Below are positions 54,576 to 63,656 of a DNA stretch of 64,000 nucleotides, one piece after another. A program made the position numbers and the translations under genes. The stretch comes from Rubricoccus marinus. GTDB taxonomy: Bacteria; Bacteroidota; Rhodothermia; Rhodothermales; Rubricoccaceae. The notes beneath the pieces are model-generated. The model did not search any database. It had not been told where the DNA came from and saw only the letters and a list, made by a program, of their open reading frames with translations. How positions within the stretch are numbered: position 1 is the stretch's first letter; each line of letters opens with the position of its first letter. Location: assembly GCF_002257665.1 (NCBI RefSeq), contig NZ_MQWB01000001.1, positions 2,044,511 to 2,108,510 of the forward strand, in the 5' to 3' direction.

Positions 54576-55106
54576 CTACCGCGCACCCGGCGACTCGTCC
54601 TCCACGACGGTTGTCGCGAGGCGGTCGTGGAGCGTCTGGTGGTTCTCGGTAAAGACCATCAGCGCGTCGATCAGGCTGACGAGCGGGATGATCGAGAGCA
54701 CGCCCATGAGAACGCTGCGCACCACGAAGGCCCGCAAGAATCCGGGGTTGTGCCCGTCGTGGGCGTCCACGATGCGGAGGTTCAGAACCCTCTTGCCGAT
54801 CGTCTGCCCGTCGCGGCTCAGGAGGATGACCTGGTAAACCATGAGCGCAAGCAACGCGCCCACGAAGACGAGCGCGCCCAAGGCTTCGAAGACATCCGCG
54901 TTCGTCTCTTCGCCGATGCCGATGAGCATCAGGCCGGGCAGCGCCAGGCCGAACCCGATCAGCGAGTCCAAGATCACCGCGCCGAGCCGCTTCCACGGTG
55001 ACGCCAGAGGAAACGCCTCCGCGTCGAAGATGGAGTGGTCGATCGGGTCGTCGAACTCGTGGTCGTAGGAGCCGGGGTTGTATTGGGTAGGGTCGGAGGG
55101 GCGCAT
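54576..55106 (-). CDS. RDD-family membrane protein
   Basis: 176 aa. Acidic, Asp/Tyr-rich N-terminus (DPTQYNPGSYDHEFDDPIDH), then the RDD core: WKRLGAVILDSLIGFGLALP with Arg40 and Asp46, a second helix, DGQTIGKRVLNLRIVDAHDG and two more helices ending VSLIDALMVFTENHQTLHDR. RDD proteins are small polytopic proteins of mostly unknown transport function, some acting as Na+ or H+ antiporters. Its stop lies directly at the start of the deacetylase gene (54575/54576), so the two are co-transcribed. Confidence 0.88.
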   Translation of the reverse strand: MRPSDPTQYNPGSYDHEFDDPIDHSIFDAEAFPLASPWKRLGAVILDSLIGFGLALPGLMLIGIGEETNADVFEALGALVFVGALLALMVYQVILLSRDGQTIGKRVLNLRIVDAHDGHNPGFLRAFVVRSVLMGVLSIIPLVSLIDALMVFTENHQTLHDRLATTVVEDESPGAR

Positions 55107-55160
55107 GGGGAACTCAGGCCGGTAGACGGAGGGTAGTCTCAACGGACCCCCGCCAACAAG

Positions 55161-56480
55161 GTGACACCTCGCTTCAAACTTTTCAACGACCCCGTCCACG
55201 GGTTCGTCAGCGTTCCAAAGGGGCTCGTCCTCGATCTGGTGGAGACGCCGGAGTTTCAGCGCCTCCGTCGCATCCGCCAGCTCGGCCTCGGGTTCCTCGT
55301 GTTTCCGGGCGCCGTCCACACCCGGTTCGAGCACGGGCTCGGCGCGATGTCGCTCATGTACGAGGCGCTGAGCACCATCCAGGGCAAAGGCACCGTCCTC
55401 ACGACCGACGAGGTGGAAGGCGCGCTTGTCGCCGCGCTTCTGCACGATGTGGGCCACGGGCCGTTTTCGCACACGCTCGAAACGCAACTGATCCCCCCCG
55501 GCGCCAGCGGCCAGCGGTTCCGCCACGAGGCCATGAGCCGCGCCATCCTCGGCCGCATCGACCGGCGCCTGGGCGGCGCTCTGACCACGGCGCTCGCCAT
55601 CTTCGACGGGCGCTACGAGCGGCCCTTTTTCCAGGCGCTTCTGGCGAGCCAGTTGGACATGGACCGCCTGGACTACCTCCGGCGCGATTCCTTCTACACC
55701 GGCGTCGCCGAGGGCGTGGTGGGCGTGGAGCGCATCCTGAAAACGCTCCGCGTGCACGGCCGCGGCGCGGACGCACAACTGGTGATCGAGGCCAAGGGCG
55801 GCTACGCCGTCGAAAACGCGCTCCTCTCGCGGCGGCTGATGTACTGGCAGGTGTACCTCCACAAAACGGTCCTCGCCGCCGACAGCGTGCTGCGCGGCGC
55901 CTTCGCGCGCGCCCGCGCCCGGTGGGCCTCTGGCGACCCCGCGCTGGAAGCGACCACGCCCGCGCTCGCCACGTTCATGAGCGGCGAGATCACCGCCGAC
56001 CACTTCGCTGATCCCGACGCCGTCGCGCCAGAGGTTTTGGACGCGTTCTGCGAACTGGACGACACCGACGTGCTGGCCTCGCTCAAGCAGTGGAAGCGCT
56101 CCGACGACCGCGTCCTCGCGGACCTCTCGCGGCGCTTTCTGGACCGCGACCTGTTCCGCACTACGTTTATGAACGCCCCGGCCTCTGGCGCCGAGCAGGA
56201 CGCCTGGCGCGAGCGCGTGGCCGACTGGCTCGTCGCCAGAGGCCTGTCCTCCCCCGCCGACGCGGCGGACGACGCGTCGTATTACCTCGTGACCGCCTCC
56301 TCGCGGAACAGCGCGTACGAGAGCGCCGGCGAACCCATCTCCATCTTGGAGCGCGACGGCTCGCTCCGAGAGCTCTCCCTCGCGTCGGACTCCGGCGCCG
56401 TGGACGCCATGACGACGCCCGTAATCAAGCCCTACGTCGTTGCGCCCAAAGCGCTGGACCTCATCTCGTCTCCCGCATGA
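55161..56480 (+). CDS. HD-domain phosphohydrolase
   Basis: 439 aa. It begins RFKLFNDPVHGFVSVPKGLV, then LVETPEFQRLRRIRQLGLGF and VHTRFEHGLGAMSL, the pattern of SAMHD1/dGTPase-like HD proteins, with the HD pair in ALLHDVGHGPFSHTLE and the later Asp in ASQLDMDRLDYLRRDSFYTG. Substrate likely a (d)NTP or nucleotide second messenger; the family includes dGTPases. GTG start at 55161 from the family N-terminus. Divergent from the RDD gene with a 54-base gap. Confidence 0.9.
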   Translation: MTPRFKLFNDPVHGFVSVPKGLVLDLVETPEFQRLRRIRQLGLGFLVFPGAVHTRFEHGLGAMSLMYEALSTIQGKGTVLTTDEVEGALVAALLHDVGHGPFSHTLETQLIPPGASGQRFRHEAMSRAILGRIDRRLGGALTTALAIFDGRYERPFFQALLASQLDMDRLDYLRRDSFYTGVAEGVVGVERILKTLRVHGRGADAQLVIEAKGGYAVENALLSRRLMYWQVYLHKTVLAADSVLRGAFARARARWASGDPALEATTPALATFMSGEITADHFADPDAVAPEVLDAFCELDDTDVLASLKQWKRSDDRVLADLSRRFLDRDLFRTTFMNAPASGAEQDAWRERVADWLVARGLSSPADAADDASYYLVTASSRNSAYESAGEPISILERDGSLRELSLASDSGAVDAMTTPVIKPYVVAPKALDLISSPA

Positions 56481-57502
56481 CCCTGTACTCGCTCCGCGAC
56501 GACCACGCGCTGCACAGCGCCAGAGGCCACCCGGAACGCCCGGCGCGGCTAGAGGCCGTCCGCGAGCGGATCGAGGCCAACCGCGCGCTCGTGGACCTCG
56601 TTCGGGTTCAAGGCGCGCCCGCCTCCCGCGAGGATCTGGAGCGCGTACACGATCCGGCATACCTGGACGCCTTGGAGGCCTTTTGCGAGAACGGCGGCGG
56701 GATGCTGGACGTGGACACCTACGCCACGCGCGAGTCCCTCCGGCTCGTGCGCGGGGCCTCTGGGGACGTGATCGAGATCGTGCGGCGCGTGTGCGCTGGC
56801 GAGGCAGACAACGGTTTCGCGCTCGGCCGGCCGCCGGGGCACCACGCCCGGCCCGCGCAAGCGATGGGGTTCTGCCTGCTCTCCAACGCCGCCATCGCGG
56901 CGCGCTTCGCGCAAGAGGCCCTCGGCGCCGGGCGCGTGATGATCGTGGACACGGACGTGCACCACGGCAACGGCACGCAAGAGGCCTTCTACGACGATCC
57001 CTCGGTCCTCTTCGTGTCCTCGCAGCAGGCCGACATCTTCCCGGGCACGGGCGCGATGGACGAGACCGGCACCGGCGCCGGCGAGGGCTCGACGGTCAAC
57101 CTCGCCGTCCCCGGCGGCACGACAGACGCGGGGCTCGTCGGACTCTACCGCGAGACCATCGGGCCTCTGGCGGCGCGCTTCCGGCCGGACCTCATCCTCC
57201 TCTCCGCGGGCTACGACGCCCACCGGCTCGATCCCATCGGCGGACTCTCGCTCTCCGTCAGCGGGCTAACGGACCTGGTGCGCGTGGTGATGGAAGCGGC
57301 CGACGCCTACGCCAGCGGCCGACTCGTGCTGACCCTCGAAGGCGGCTACCACCCCGAGGTTTTGGGAGCAGGCGTGGCTTCCTCACTCCGCGCTCTTCTA
57401 GACCCAACCGCCGAGCCCGCGGACCCGTTCGGCCCGAGCCGCCGCGAGGGGCCGGACCTCACGGAGATCACCGCGCACGTTCGCGCGCTTCACGGCCTGT
57501 AG
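56477..57502 (+). CDS. histone-deacetylase-superfamily amidohydrolase
   Basis: 341 aa zinc amidohydrolase of the class II HDAC/AcuC/acetylpolyamine-deacetylase type. RPPGHHARPAQAMGFCLLSN holds the tandem active-site His pair, VDTDVHHGNGTQEAFY the zinc Asp and His, LILLSAGYDAHRLDPIGGLS the second zinc Asp, and LTLEGGYHPEVLG the transition-state region (here H follows GGY). Likely deacetylates small N-acetylated amines or acetyl-lysine. The ATG overlaps the HD gene's TGA (ATGA), so translation is coupled. Confidence 0.92.
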   Translation: MTLYSLRDDHALHSARGHPERPARLEAVRERIEANRALVDLVRVQGAPASREDLERVHDPAYLDALEAFCENGGGMLDVDTYATRESLRLVRGASGDVIEIVRRVCAGEADNGFALGRPPGHHARPAQAMGFCLLSNAAIAARFAQEALGAGRVMIVDTDVHHGNGTQEAFYDDPSVLFVSSQQADIFPGTGAMDETGTGAGEGSTVNLAVPGGTTDAGLVGLYRETIGPLAARFRPDLILLSAGYDAHRLDPIGGLSLSVSGLTDLVRVVMEAADAYASGRLVLTLEGGYHPEVLGAGVASSLRALLDPTAEPADPFGPSRREGPDLTEITAHVRALHGL

Positions 57503-57508
57503 CGCTCG

Positions 57509-57545
57509 CCTCTGGCGGGACGGATAAAAGCGCAGGCGCCAGAGG
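57509..57545. repeat. facing 10-mer arms between convergent genes
   Basis: CCTCTGGCG (57509-57517) and CGCCAGAGG (57537-57545) around 19 bases, between the HDAC-like gene (ends 57502) and the lipoprotein gene (ends 57546). Confidence 0.7.
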
Positions 57546-57983
57546 TCAGCGGCGCGAGCGCTGCAAGCGGCCCGCGGCGACGGTCGGCGCGGAGTCGATG
57601 GCCCAGGCGAACACCAGGCTGGATTCCTCCAGGCGCAAGAGGACCGTCCCTCCGCTAAAGCAGATGTCCTCGCCGTAGGTGATCTCCTCCTGAAAGACGA
57701 CATCGCCCGGGCGCGCGTCCACCTCGGTGCTGGGACCGACGTAACGCAGCCGCCCGCCACAGGGGAACGAGGGGTAATCGATGGCGGCATTGGGTTCGCC
57801 AGAGGCGCTCTGGACCAGCGTGATCGCCACGGGCCAGCGGCTGTCTGGCTCGCGCGCGCGGTCGCCGTCGTCCCACTGCCCCGCTTCGCCTTCCCACGTG
57901 CCCACAAGCGTCGGCGCCTCAGGCGGCGCCCCCGCGCATCCCGCGAACGTGAACACAACGAACAGGGCGAAAACGGCGCGCAT
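57546..57983 (-). CDS. small lipoprotein of unknown function
   Basis: 145 aa. The N-terminus MRAVFALFVVFTFAGCAGAP is a lipoprotein signal with lipobox FAGC, lipidated Cys16. The rest is a single small beta-rich domain (LVGTWEGEAGQWDDGD, WPVAITLVQSASGEPNAAID, GGRLRYVGPSTE, VFQEEITYGEDICFSGGTVL), reminiscent of lipocalin-like GTWEG domains. No family assigned. A TAGGTTCG promoter element lies 22 bases before the ATG. Confidence 0.8.
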   Translation of the reverse strand: MRAVFALFVVFTFAGCAGAPPEAPTLVGTWEGEAGQWDDGDRAREPDSRWPVAITLVQSASGEPNAAIDYPSFPCGGRLRYVGPSTEVDARPGDVVFQEEITYGEDICFSGGTVLLRLEESSLVFAWAIDSAPTVAAGRLQRSRR

Positions 57984-58005
57984 GGAGCTAGAAGCGAATG
58001 AGCCC

Positions 58006-58013
58006 CGAACCTA
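58006..58013 (-). promoter_or_regulatory. TAnnTTCG promoter element
   Basis: Minus strand TAGGTTCG, 22 bases before the ATG of the small lipoprotein gene. Confidence 0.45.
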
Positions 58014-58039
58014 CTGCGCCTCCCCCATTCAGGCGCGCG

Positions 58040-59416
58040 TCACGCATTGCGCTTCTGGCGTGCCGCCTCCGCGAGCGCCACGCGATCCGGCTTCATCCCC
58101 TGCGCGCCCTCCCACGGCACCACCTCGACCGGGATCATGAACCCCGGGAGCCTCTGGCGTAGCGCCGCGCGAATGGCGTCGCTGTCGGCCGACTCACCTG
58201 CGGCGGGGCGCACGAACGCCAGAGGCCTGTGGCCGAACTCGGCGTCCTCGATGGGAACAACGACCGCCTCGGCGACGGCCCCGAGCGCGAGGAGCTCCCG
58301 CTCGATGGCCTCCGGCTGGACGTTCTCGCCGCCCGAGACGAACCGCAGCCCGCGCCGCCCGCTCACGCATAGCCGACCCGCCCCGTCGATATCTCCCAAG
58401 TCGCCCGTCGCGAACCACCCGCTGGCTTGGAACGGCTCAATGAGTCCATCCGGAGTCAAGTACCCCGAGAAGCGCGTCGCGTCGCGCACCTCGATCTCGC
58501 CCGAGGCCGAGATCCGAACCTCGCGCCCCGCCAGAGGCCGGCCCGAGGTAGCGAGCGCCTCTGGCGTCGCGGGGACGCTTACCGCCGTCACCGTCGATCC
58601 CATTTCCGTCAGGCCGTAGGACGGCGAGACCGGCAGGCCTCTGGCGACGGCCTCGGCCAGGAGCGCGTCGGGCATCGCGCTGCCGCCGAGCAGGATCGCG
58701 CGGAGCGAGTCCAGATTTGCGCCAGAGGCGAGAAGGCGCCGTAGTTGAGTGGAGACCAGCGAGGCATGGGTCGGCGCGAGGGCCGCGAGCGCGTCCGCCA
58801 GAGGCTGCCCTGGGCTAGGGACTGCCAGCGCCGCGCCCGCGAGCGCGCATCGGACCACGACGCCCAACCCGCCAACGTGTGCGACGGGGAGATCCAGCAA
58901 CCATCGGTCCCCCGCCTCCAGGCCCAGGTGGCTGTTCACGCCTCTGGCGCTCGCCTCCAGCGCGCCCCACGTCAAGACGGCGGCCTTTGGCGCTCCCGTC
59001 GAGCCCGAGGTAAACACCGCAACGGCCGGACGGTCCGCGTCCAGCGAGCCGCCACGGTTCTCACCTTGTGTTGCCAGGATGGCCTCTGGCGCGAGATTCT
59101 TGAGCGTCGCCAGAGGCAGATCCGTCACCGCCACCTCAACGCCAGCGTTCGCGAGCGCCGACTCCGCCAGAGGCGCCGGCCACCGCGTCGGCACGAGAAC
59201 GGCCAGGACGCCTGCCCGGATCGCGCCGAGCGCCAGCACGGCGAGGCTTAAGCGGTCCGTGCACCTCAGCGCCACACGGTCTACGCCGAGCATCGTCAAG
59301 CCTCTGGCGGCGCGCCCGATGCGCGCGTTCCACTCCCCCCACGCGACCGCCTCCCGCCCGACGACCGCCGGCGCCAGAGGCTGCCGCAGGGCGTGGGCAG
59401 AGGCGGGATCGGTCAT
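58040..59416 (-). CDS. menE: o-succinylbenzoate-CoA ligase
   Basis: 458 aa acyl-AMP ligase. AVFTSGSTGAPKAAVLTWGA is the P-loop-like A3 motif, PSYGLTEMGSTVTAVSVPAT the A5 motif, WFATGDLGDIDGAGRLCVSG the A7 motif, and GLRFVSGGENVQPEAIEREL the A8 hinge. The catalytic Lys of A10 falls at QGMKPDRVAL. It activates OSB with CoA for menaquinone synthesis. The assignment is supported by overlap with menC (four bases) and by the short length. Many 10-mer copies (about a dozen) lie in this gene. Confidence 0.9.
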   Translation of the reverse strand: MTDPASAHALRQPLAPAVVGREAVAWGEWNARIGRAARGLTMLGVDRVALRCTDRLSLAVLALGAIRAGVLAVLVPTRWPAPLAESALANAGVEVAVTDLPLATLKNLAPEAILATQGENRGGSLDADRPAVAVFTSGSTGAPKAAVLTWGALEASARGVNSHLGLEAGDRWLLDLPVAHVGGLGVVVRCALAGAALAVPSPGQPLADALAALAPTHASLVSTQLRRLLASGANLDSLRAILLGGSAMPDALLAEAVARGLPVSPSYGLTEMGSTVTAVSVPATPEALATSGRPLAGREVRISASGEIEVRDATRFSGYLTPDGLIEPFQASGWFATGDLGDIDGAGRLCVSGRRGLRFVSGGENVQPEAIERELLALGAVAEAVVVPIEDAEFGHRPLAFVRPAAGESADSDAIRAALRQRLPGFMIPVEVVPWEGAQGMKPDRVALAEAARQKRNA

Positions 59417-60492
59417 GCGGCGACGGCGTCGCTGATCTCGACCTTCTTGCTCAGCAGCGCGGGCACGTCCACGAACGGGCCGTCAAAGACCAACGGCTGC
59501 GCGAGGACGTCGGTCGTAAAGCGCCGCGCGGTGTCCAAGCCTGCAGGCTCGGCGTCGGTCGCGGCGGCGAGCGCGACCAAGCCGCGGAGGCCGACGCCGC
59601 TCTCGTAGGAGCTGGAGAGGATCGGACGGGCGCCCACGGTCCGCGCCTTGGCGGCGAGCTGAAGCGTCCGCACAATGCCGCCGATCAGCGTCGGCTTGAG
59701 TACGACGGCGGCGACCCAGCCCCGGACGAACGCCTCGCCTTGCGGCAGGTGCAGCGTCTCGTCCAGCGCGATGGGGAGCCCCGTGTCCATCCACAGCATG
59801 GGGAGCCCCGTCGGGTCCTTCAGCGGCTCCTCGACGAACGAGACCTGCGCGTCCCGGATGCCTCTGGCGAAGTCCTTGGCCTCCTCCATCGTCCAGGCGC
59901 GGTTGGCGTCCAGCCGCAGTTCCACCCCGGCGCCGATCTTGCTGCGCACCTCGTGCACGAGCGCGATCTCGTCGTCCATCTTGCCGCGGCCGACTTTCAT
60001 CTTGACCGCGCGGTACGAGGCGCCGCCCATCCGGGCTGCGTCCTTGAGGATCGTCCGTTTGTCGCCTTGCAACAGGCCGCAGAGCGGGAGCGCGACGGCG
60101 GGCTCGGGGTGGAGCCCCTGCGCGAGCGTGCGGTCCAGCACTTCAGAGCCCATGCTCCACAGCGCGAGGTCGAGCGCGTAGCGGACGCTCGGCGGCGGCG
60201 TCGCGGCGTCGAGCGCGCGGTACACCGGTCCGGCGGGGTCCACGAACAGACGTGGGTCTAGGCTGTGCTCGCCAAAGCTTGCCGCGAGCGTGTCGAGCGC
60301 GGTTCGGGCCTCGTCCAGCGTCTCGCGGGAGAACCCAGGCAGCGGGGCGCAATCGCCCCATCCGACCTCACCGCTTTCGGCCTCGAAGCGAAGGAGGATC
60401 CCCTTCCGTTCCGTCATCTCCGTGTCGCCGAGGCGAATCGGCGAGGACAACTGGAGGGTATACGGGAGCAGGTCGTAGGTGGAGAGACGCAT
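59413..60492 (-). CDS. menC: o-succinylbenzoate synthase
   Basis: 359 aa enolase-superfamily enzyme: dehydrates SHCHC to OSB. YRAVKMKVGRGKMDDEIALV holds the KxK catalytic lysine, ELRLDANRAWTMEEAKDF the first metal Asp, FVEEPLKDPTGLPM the metal Glu, IALDETLH the metal Asp/Glu, AAVVLKPTLIGG the second catalytic Lys. ATG at 60492, transcribed ahead of menE. No other men genes are in the window, so the pathway is split across the chromosome. Confidence 0.92.
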   Translation of the reverse strand: MRLSTYDLLPYTLQLSSPIRLGDTEMTERKGILLRFEAESGEVGWGDCAPLPGFSRETLDEARTALDTLAASFGEHSLDPRLFVDPAGPVYRALDAATPPPSVRYALDLALWSMGSEVLDRTLAQGLHPEPAVALPLCGLLQGDKRTILKDAARMGGASYRAVKMKVGRGKMDDEIALVHEVRSKIGAGVELRLDANRAWTMEEAKDFARGIRDAQVSFVEEPLKDPTGLPMLWMDTGLPIALDETLHLPQGEAFVRGWVAAVVLKPTLIGGIVRTLQLAAKARTVGARPILSSSYESGVGLRGLVALAAATDAEPAGLDTARRFTTDVLAQPLVFDGPFVDVPALLSKKVEISDAVAA

Positions 60493-60580
60493 GTAGTGGG
60501 ATAGCCTTAGAGCGGCGCACTTTACGAAATCTGAAGCGCCCCAAGCCGCTTTCGTCACGCGCAAGAGGCGGATCCTTCCC

Positions 60581-61747
60581 CTATTCGTCCCGCCAGCGGA
60601 GGCGGGTCAGCACGGGGCGGTGGTCGGAGAAGCCCACGTTGCGCATTTCCGCGCGCTCCACGGCCAGCGCGGGGTCCACCAAAACGTGGTCGATCCGGAC
60701 GACGAGGTTGTCCGCGTGGTACGTCCGCCCCCACACGGTGTCTCCCGCCTCGCGGTACGCGTCTTGACGACGGATCCCGCCCGCCTGCCGCAGCTCGCGG
60801 TAGGACCAGTTGTCCGCCGTCGAGTTGAAGTCGCCCGCGATGACGACCGGCAGCGTCTCCGCCGCGATGGCCTCGGCGATCATGTCCACATCCGTCGCCC
60901 GCTCGCGGTACACCTCAGAGAGGCGCGAAAAGCTGCGCGGCCACGTACGAGGGCGCAGCGGCGTGAACTCGGGGTCCAGCCACGGCTTCGCCTGCCCAAA
61001 GGAGCGGAGGTGCACGTTGTAGAGCACGAACGAGCGCCCCTCCCACTCGATCACGCTCCGGGTCGCCTGCGAGGACTCGTCGTCGCCCGGCCCCGCCACC
61101 ACGATGGCCTCTTGCGCGGTCACGCGCGCGGCTTCTGGCGCCAGAAGCAGCGGGATGCCGGTTGCGCCGCGCTTCCAGCCGCGCTGGCCCGGCACGAGAG
61201 CGGGAACGCGGAGGCCGTAGCCCAAGGAGTCCACTACGCCGCGTACCTGCGGCGCTTCCCACGCCTCGCGCTCCTGGCGTGGGCCACGGACCCACGCGTC
61301 CTGCACCACCAGCACGTCGGGCGCCTCGCGCCGGACAAACGCCGCCATCGAGTCGCGCATGGCCTCTGGCGCCAGTTGCTCCGGCACGTTGAAGGTCATG
61401 AGGTGGAGCGCCTCGCCCTCGCCAGAGGCCTCGCCCAGGCGCGCCCATGGCTCGGTGCGAACGAGGACGAACAGCAGCAGGACGGTCTGGACGAGCGCCA
61501 ACCCGCGCACCTTCAGCACGAGCGACAGCACGGCCGTGGCGACGAGCCCGAACGAGAGGAACGGCAGCAGAACGGCGAACAGCTGCGGCCACCAGAGCGC
61601 GCGCGGGTCAATCCACTGCGCCGCCAGCCCGACCGCGACGGCTGCGATCAGCGGCAGCGTCAGGACCCACAGCAGCACACCCCCCGCGCGACGGGCGAGC
61701 GTCGGCGGCCTCTGGCGGCGGGGAGGATCGGTGACGGCGGGAGTCAT
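60581..61747 (-). CDS. membrane-anchored endonuclease/exonuclease/phosphatase
   Basis: 388 aa. Three N-terminal hydrophobic helices (about 20-105: GVLLWVLTLPLIAAVAVGLA, LFAVLLPFLSFGLVATAVLS, ALVQTVLLLFVLVR). Then an EEP domain: LHLMTFNVPEQ (N of the first motif), VLVVQDAW (the usual Glu is Gln-Asp), VLYNVHLRSFG, VVIAGDFNSTADNWSYR, HVLVDPALAV and VGFSDHRPVLTRLR, the final catalytic D-H. The family splits phosphodiesters in DNA or lipids. The ATG at 61747 overlaps the rhomboid-like gene's TGA. It contains a symmetric variant repeat palindrome (61131-61148). Confidence 0.87.
   Translation of the reverse strand: MTPAVTDPPRRQRPPTLARRAGGVLLWVLTLPLIAAVAVGLAAQWIDPRALWWPQLFAVLLPFLSFGLVATAVLSLVLKVRGLALVQTVLLLFVLVRTEPWARLGEASGEGEALHLMTFNVPEQLAPEAMRDSMAAFVRREAPDVLVVQDAWVRGPRQEREAWEAPQVRGVVDSLGYGLRVPALVPGQRGWKRGATGIPLLLAPEAARVTAQEAIVVAGPGDDESSQATRSVIEWEGRSFVLYNVHLRSFGQAKPWLDPEFTPLRPRTWPRSFSRLSEVYRERATDVDMIAEAIAAETLPVVIAGDFNSTADNWSYRELRQAGGIRRQDAYREAGDTVWGRTYHADNLVVRIDHVLVDPALAVERAEMRNVGFSDHRPVLTRLRWRDE
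61131..61148. repeat. variant palindrome GCTTCTGGCGCCAGAAGC
   Basis: Both arms differ from the standard palindrome at the mirror position (C-to-T in the left arm, G-to-A in the right), so the pairing is intact. In frame on the minus strand as LLLAPEAAR within the EEP-family gene. Confidence 0.8.
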
Positions 61748-62721
61748 CCGCCTGACCACTTTTCCAACACCTTGCGCTCGTCTTTCGAGAGGCTCTCCAG
61801 CCCCTTCTCGTGGATCTTGTCGAGGATGACATCGATGTCCGCCTGCGTCGGCGCCGCAGGGCGAGACGACTTGCGCGGAGCGGGGCGCGGCCGGCCTGCG
61901 GTCTTGGTGGAAGTCGCCTTGGCGGCTTTTTTCCACGCCTCCCCCTCATCGTCGCCGCCTCTGGCGCGGCCCATGCCTCCCATCCCGCCCTGGCTGGCAC
62001 GGTACGACGCCATCGGGTCCGGCGCGACGCCTTCGCCGCGCAAGAGGACACGCGTCCAGCCGCCCAGCTCGATGTTCCGCTTCTGCGCGAGCGCGAACGC
62101 GACGCCCATCGCGTACGCGCCGACGTGCGACACGTCGAGGAACTGAGCCTGCAGCCACGTCGAGAGGAAGTCCAGCGTCACAAACGCGATCGCGATCCAC
62201 TTCATCGAGATGGAGCCCAGCAAGAACAGGTTCATCGTCTCGCGCGGGTGCAGCACGCCCGCCGCCACGACGACCGCGCCCACGGGTCCCCACGCGCCTG
62301 CGTAAAGCCCAATGCCTCCACCGCCGAGCGCTCCCCACGCGAGCGCGAGGACGGCTCCGGCGAGGGTCGCGAGGAGGTAGAGGCCGAGGAGTTGGTGGCT
62401 TCCGTACGTGTTCTCCAGGTCCCGCCCGATCCACGTCAGCCACGCGAGTGCGAACACGAACGAGATGATCCCCCAGATCAGTTGCGCGCCAAGCGGATTG
62501 ATGAACCCGTAGGTCAGGATCGTCCACGGCCTCGTAATGGCAACGGCCGGGGCGCTCGAAAGCGCCGTCCACTCCACCACGAGCCCTCCCAATCCCACGA
62601 TGCTGAGAACGATAAGCCCCAGAAAAGCCACGACGTTGATCGTCAGGATCAGGCGCAGCGCAGGCGGGAGGCTGCGGCGCCAGTTCTGAAACCGCGTGAC
62701 GGGGGAGTTGGGATCGGACAT
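61744..62721 (-). CDS. rhomboid-like protein lacking the catalytic serine
   Basis: 325 aa with six predicted membrane helices in the rhomboid arrangement (about 25-210). The serine motif GxSG reads GAWG (142-145), so the nucleophile is Trp144; the partner His is present at His199 (DVSHVGAYAMG). It is therefore a probable pseudoprotease. A soluble C-terminal tail (about 235-325), basic then a DUF6576-like helical end (IDVILDKIHEKGLESLSKDE, RKVLEKW), is typical of Bacteroidota rhomboid-family proteins. The active-type paralogue is immediately upstream. Confidence 0.82.
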   Translation of the reverse strand: MSDPNSPVTRFQNWRRSLPPALRLILTINVVAFLGLIVLSIVGLGGLVVEWTALSSAPAVAITRPWTILTYGFINPLGAQLIWGIISFVFALAWLTWIGRDLENTYGSHQLLGLYLLATLAGAVLALAWGALGGGGIGLYAGAWGPVGAVVVAAGVLHPRETMNLFLLGSISMKWIAIAFVTLDFLSTWLQAQFLDVSHVGAYAMGVAFALAQKRNIELGGWTRVLLRGEGVAPDPMASYRASQGGMGGMGRARGGDDEGEAWKKAAKATSTKTAGRPRPAPRKSSRPAAPTQADIDVILDKIHEKGLESLSKDERKVLEKWSGG

Positions 62722-62730
62722 GTGGGAAAG

Positions 62731-63456
62731 CTAGAGCGTGCGGGCGCGAGGTTTAACGGGAAGTCGGCCTCGCCAGTACAGGATGAGCAAAACGCCTGTA
62801 ATCAGTCCGCCGAGGTGCGCAAAGTGAGCCGTGTTGGACGCGTAGGCTCCGAAGCCGCCCAGGATGTCCATCGCGGCGTAGCCCACCACCATCCACTTCG
62901 CCGCGATGGGGACGGGCAAGAACAGCAGGTAAATGGGCTGGTTCGGGTACAGCATCCCAAACGCGCCCAAGACGCCCAACACGCCGCCAGAGGCCCCGAG
63001 CGTCGGGCCGTAAGCCCCTGCGGGGAGGGCGTCACCCAGGAACGGCCACGATATAACGCCGAGTTGCAGGAGGCTCGCGCCCAGGACCGCTCCTCCGAAG
63101 AGAATCGCGAACCGCTTGGACCCGAGTGTCTGCTCCAGGGGCGCTCCAAACATCCACAGCCCGAACATGTTGAACAGGATGTGGGAGAAGTCGCCGTGGA
63201 GGAACGCGCTCGTGACGATCTGCCAGGGCCAGAACAGCCCTCCAAACGTGGGCAGGACGGTCTCAGAAGGGATCCCGGCGGGCCACAGCGCGAACCACTG
63301 CTCAACGGGGCCAATCCCGGTGTCCATCGTCCCCGTCCGCATCCGGAAAACGAGTTGGGCCGCGAACGCGAGAACGTTGAGGATGAGAAGGTTCTTGACG
63401 ACGGGCGGCATCATGCCACCGCCGGAGAGTTGCGAACTGCTTTGAGGAAACGCCAC
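62731..63456 (-). CDS. rhomboid-family intramembrane serine protease
   Basis: 241 aa with six membrane helices. The WR-type loop is weak, but HGDFSHILFNMFGLWMFGAP gives the conserved helix-2 His/Asn oxyanion residues, GASGGVLGVLGAFG the nucleophile Ser156, and TAHFAHLGGLITGVLL the catalytic His214. It cleaves transmembrane proteins within the membrane. ATG at 63456. Nine bases separate it from the downstream serine-less rhomboid gene, so they are co-transcribed. Confidence 0.92.
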   Translation of the reverse strand: MAFPQSSSQLSGGGMMPPVVKNLLILNVLAFAAQLVFRMRTGTMDTGIGPVEQWFALWPAGIPSETVLPTFGGLFWPWQIVTSAFLHGDFSHILFNMFGLWMFGAPLEQTLGSKRFAILFGGAVLGASLLQLGVISWPFLGDALPAGAYGPTLGASGGVLGVLGAFGMLYPNQPIYLLFLPVPIAAKWMVVGYAAMDILGGFGAYASNTAHFAHLGGLITGVLLILYWRGRLPVKPRARTL

Positions 63457-63656
63457 GACGAACGGATGGGAGAGCGGCGCGAACGGGCAGGCGAGGGCGA
63501 AGTTGCGAGCGACCCGGCCGCCAGAGGCTCAGAACGGCGAAGAACGCGAGAGGCCGCACCAGCAACCCCGCGCCTTCGTTGACGTCCACAGCCACCCGAA
63601 CACGCTCGCTCAGGGCCTCTGGCGCCGCCCGACCGCCAACGGCCTCCTACCATTCC

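Noticed and set aside
54576-56660. Very long minus-strand reading frame reaching the RDD gene
   Set aside because: Only the last 176 codons (RDD) are protein-like; the rest is antisense to the HD-domain gene.
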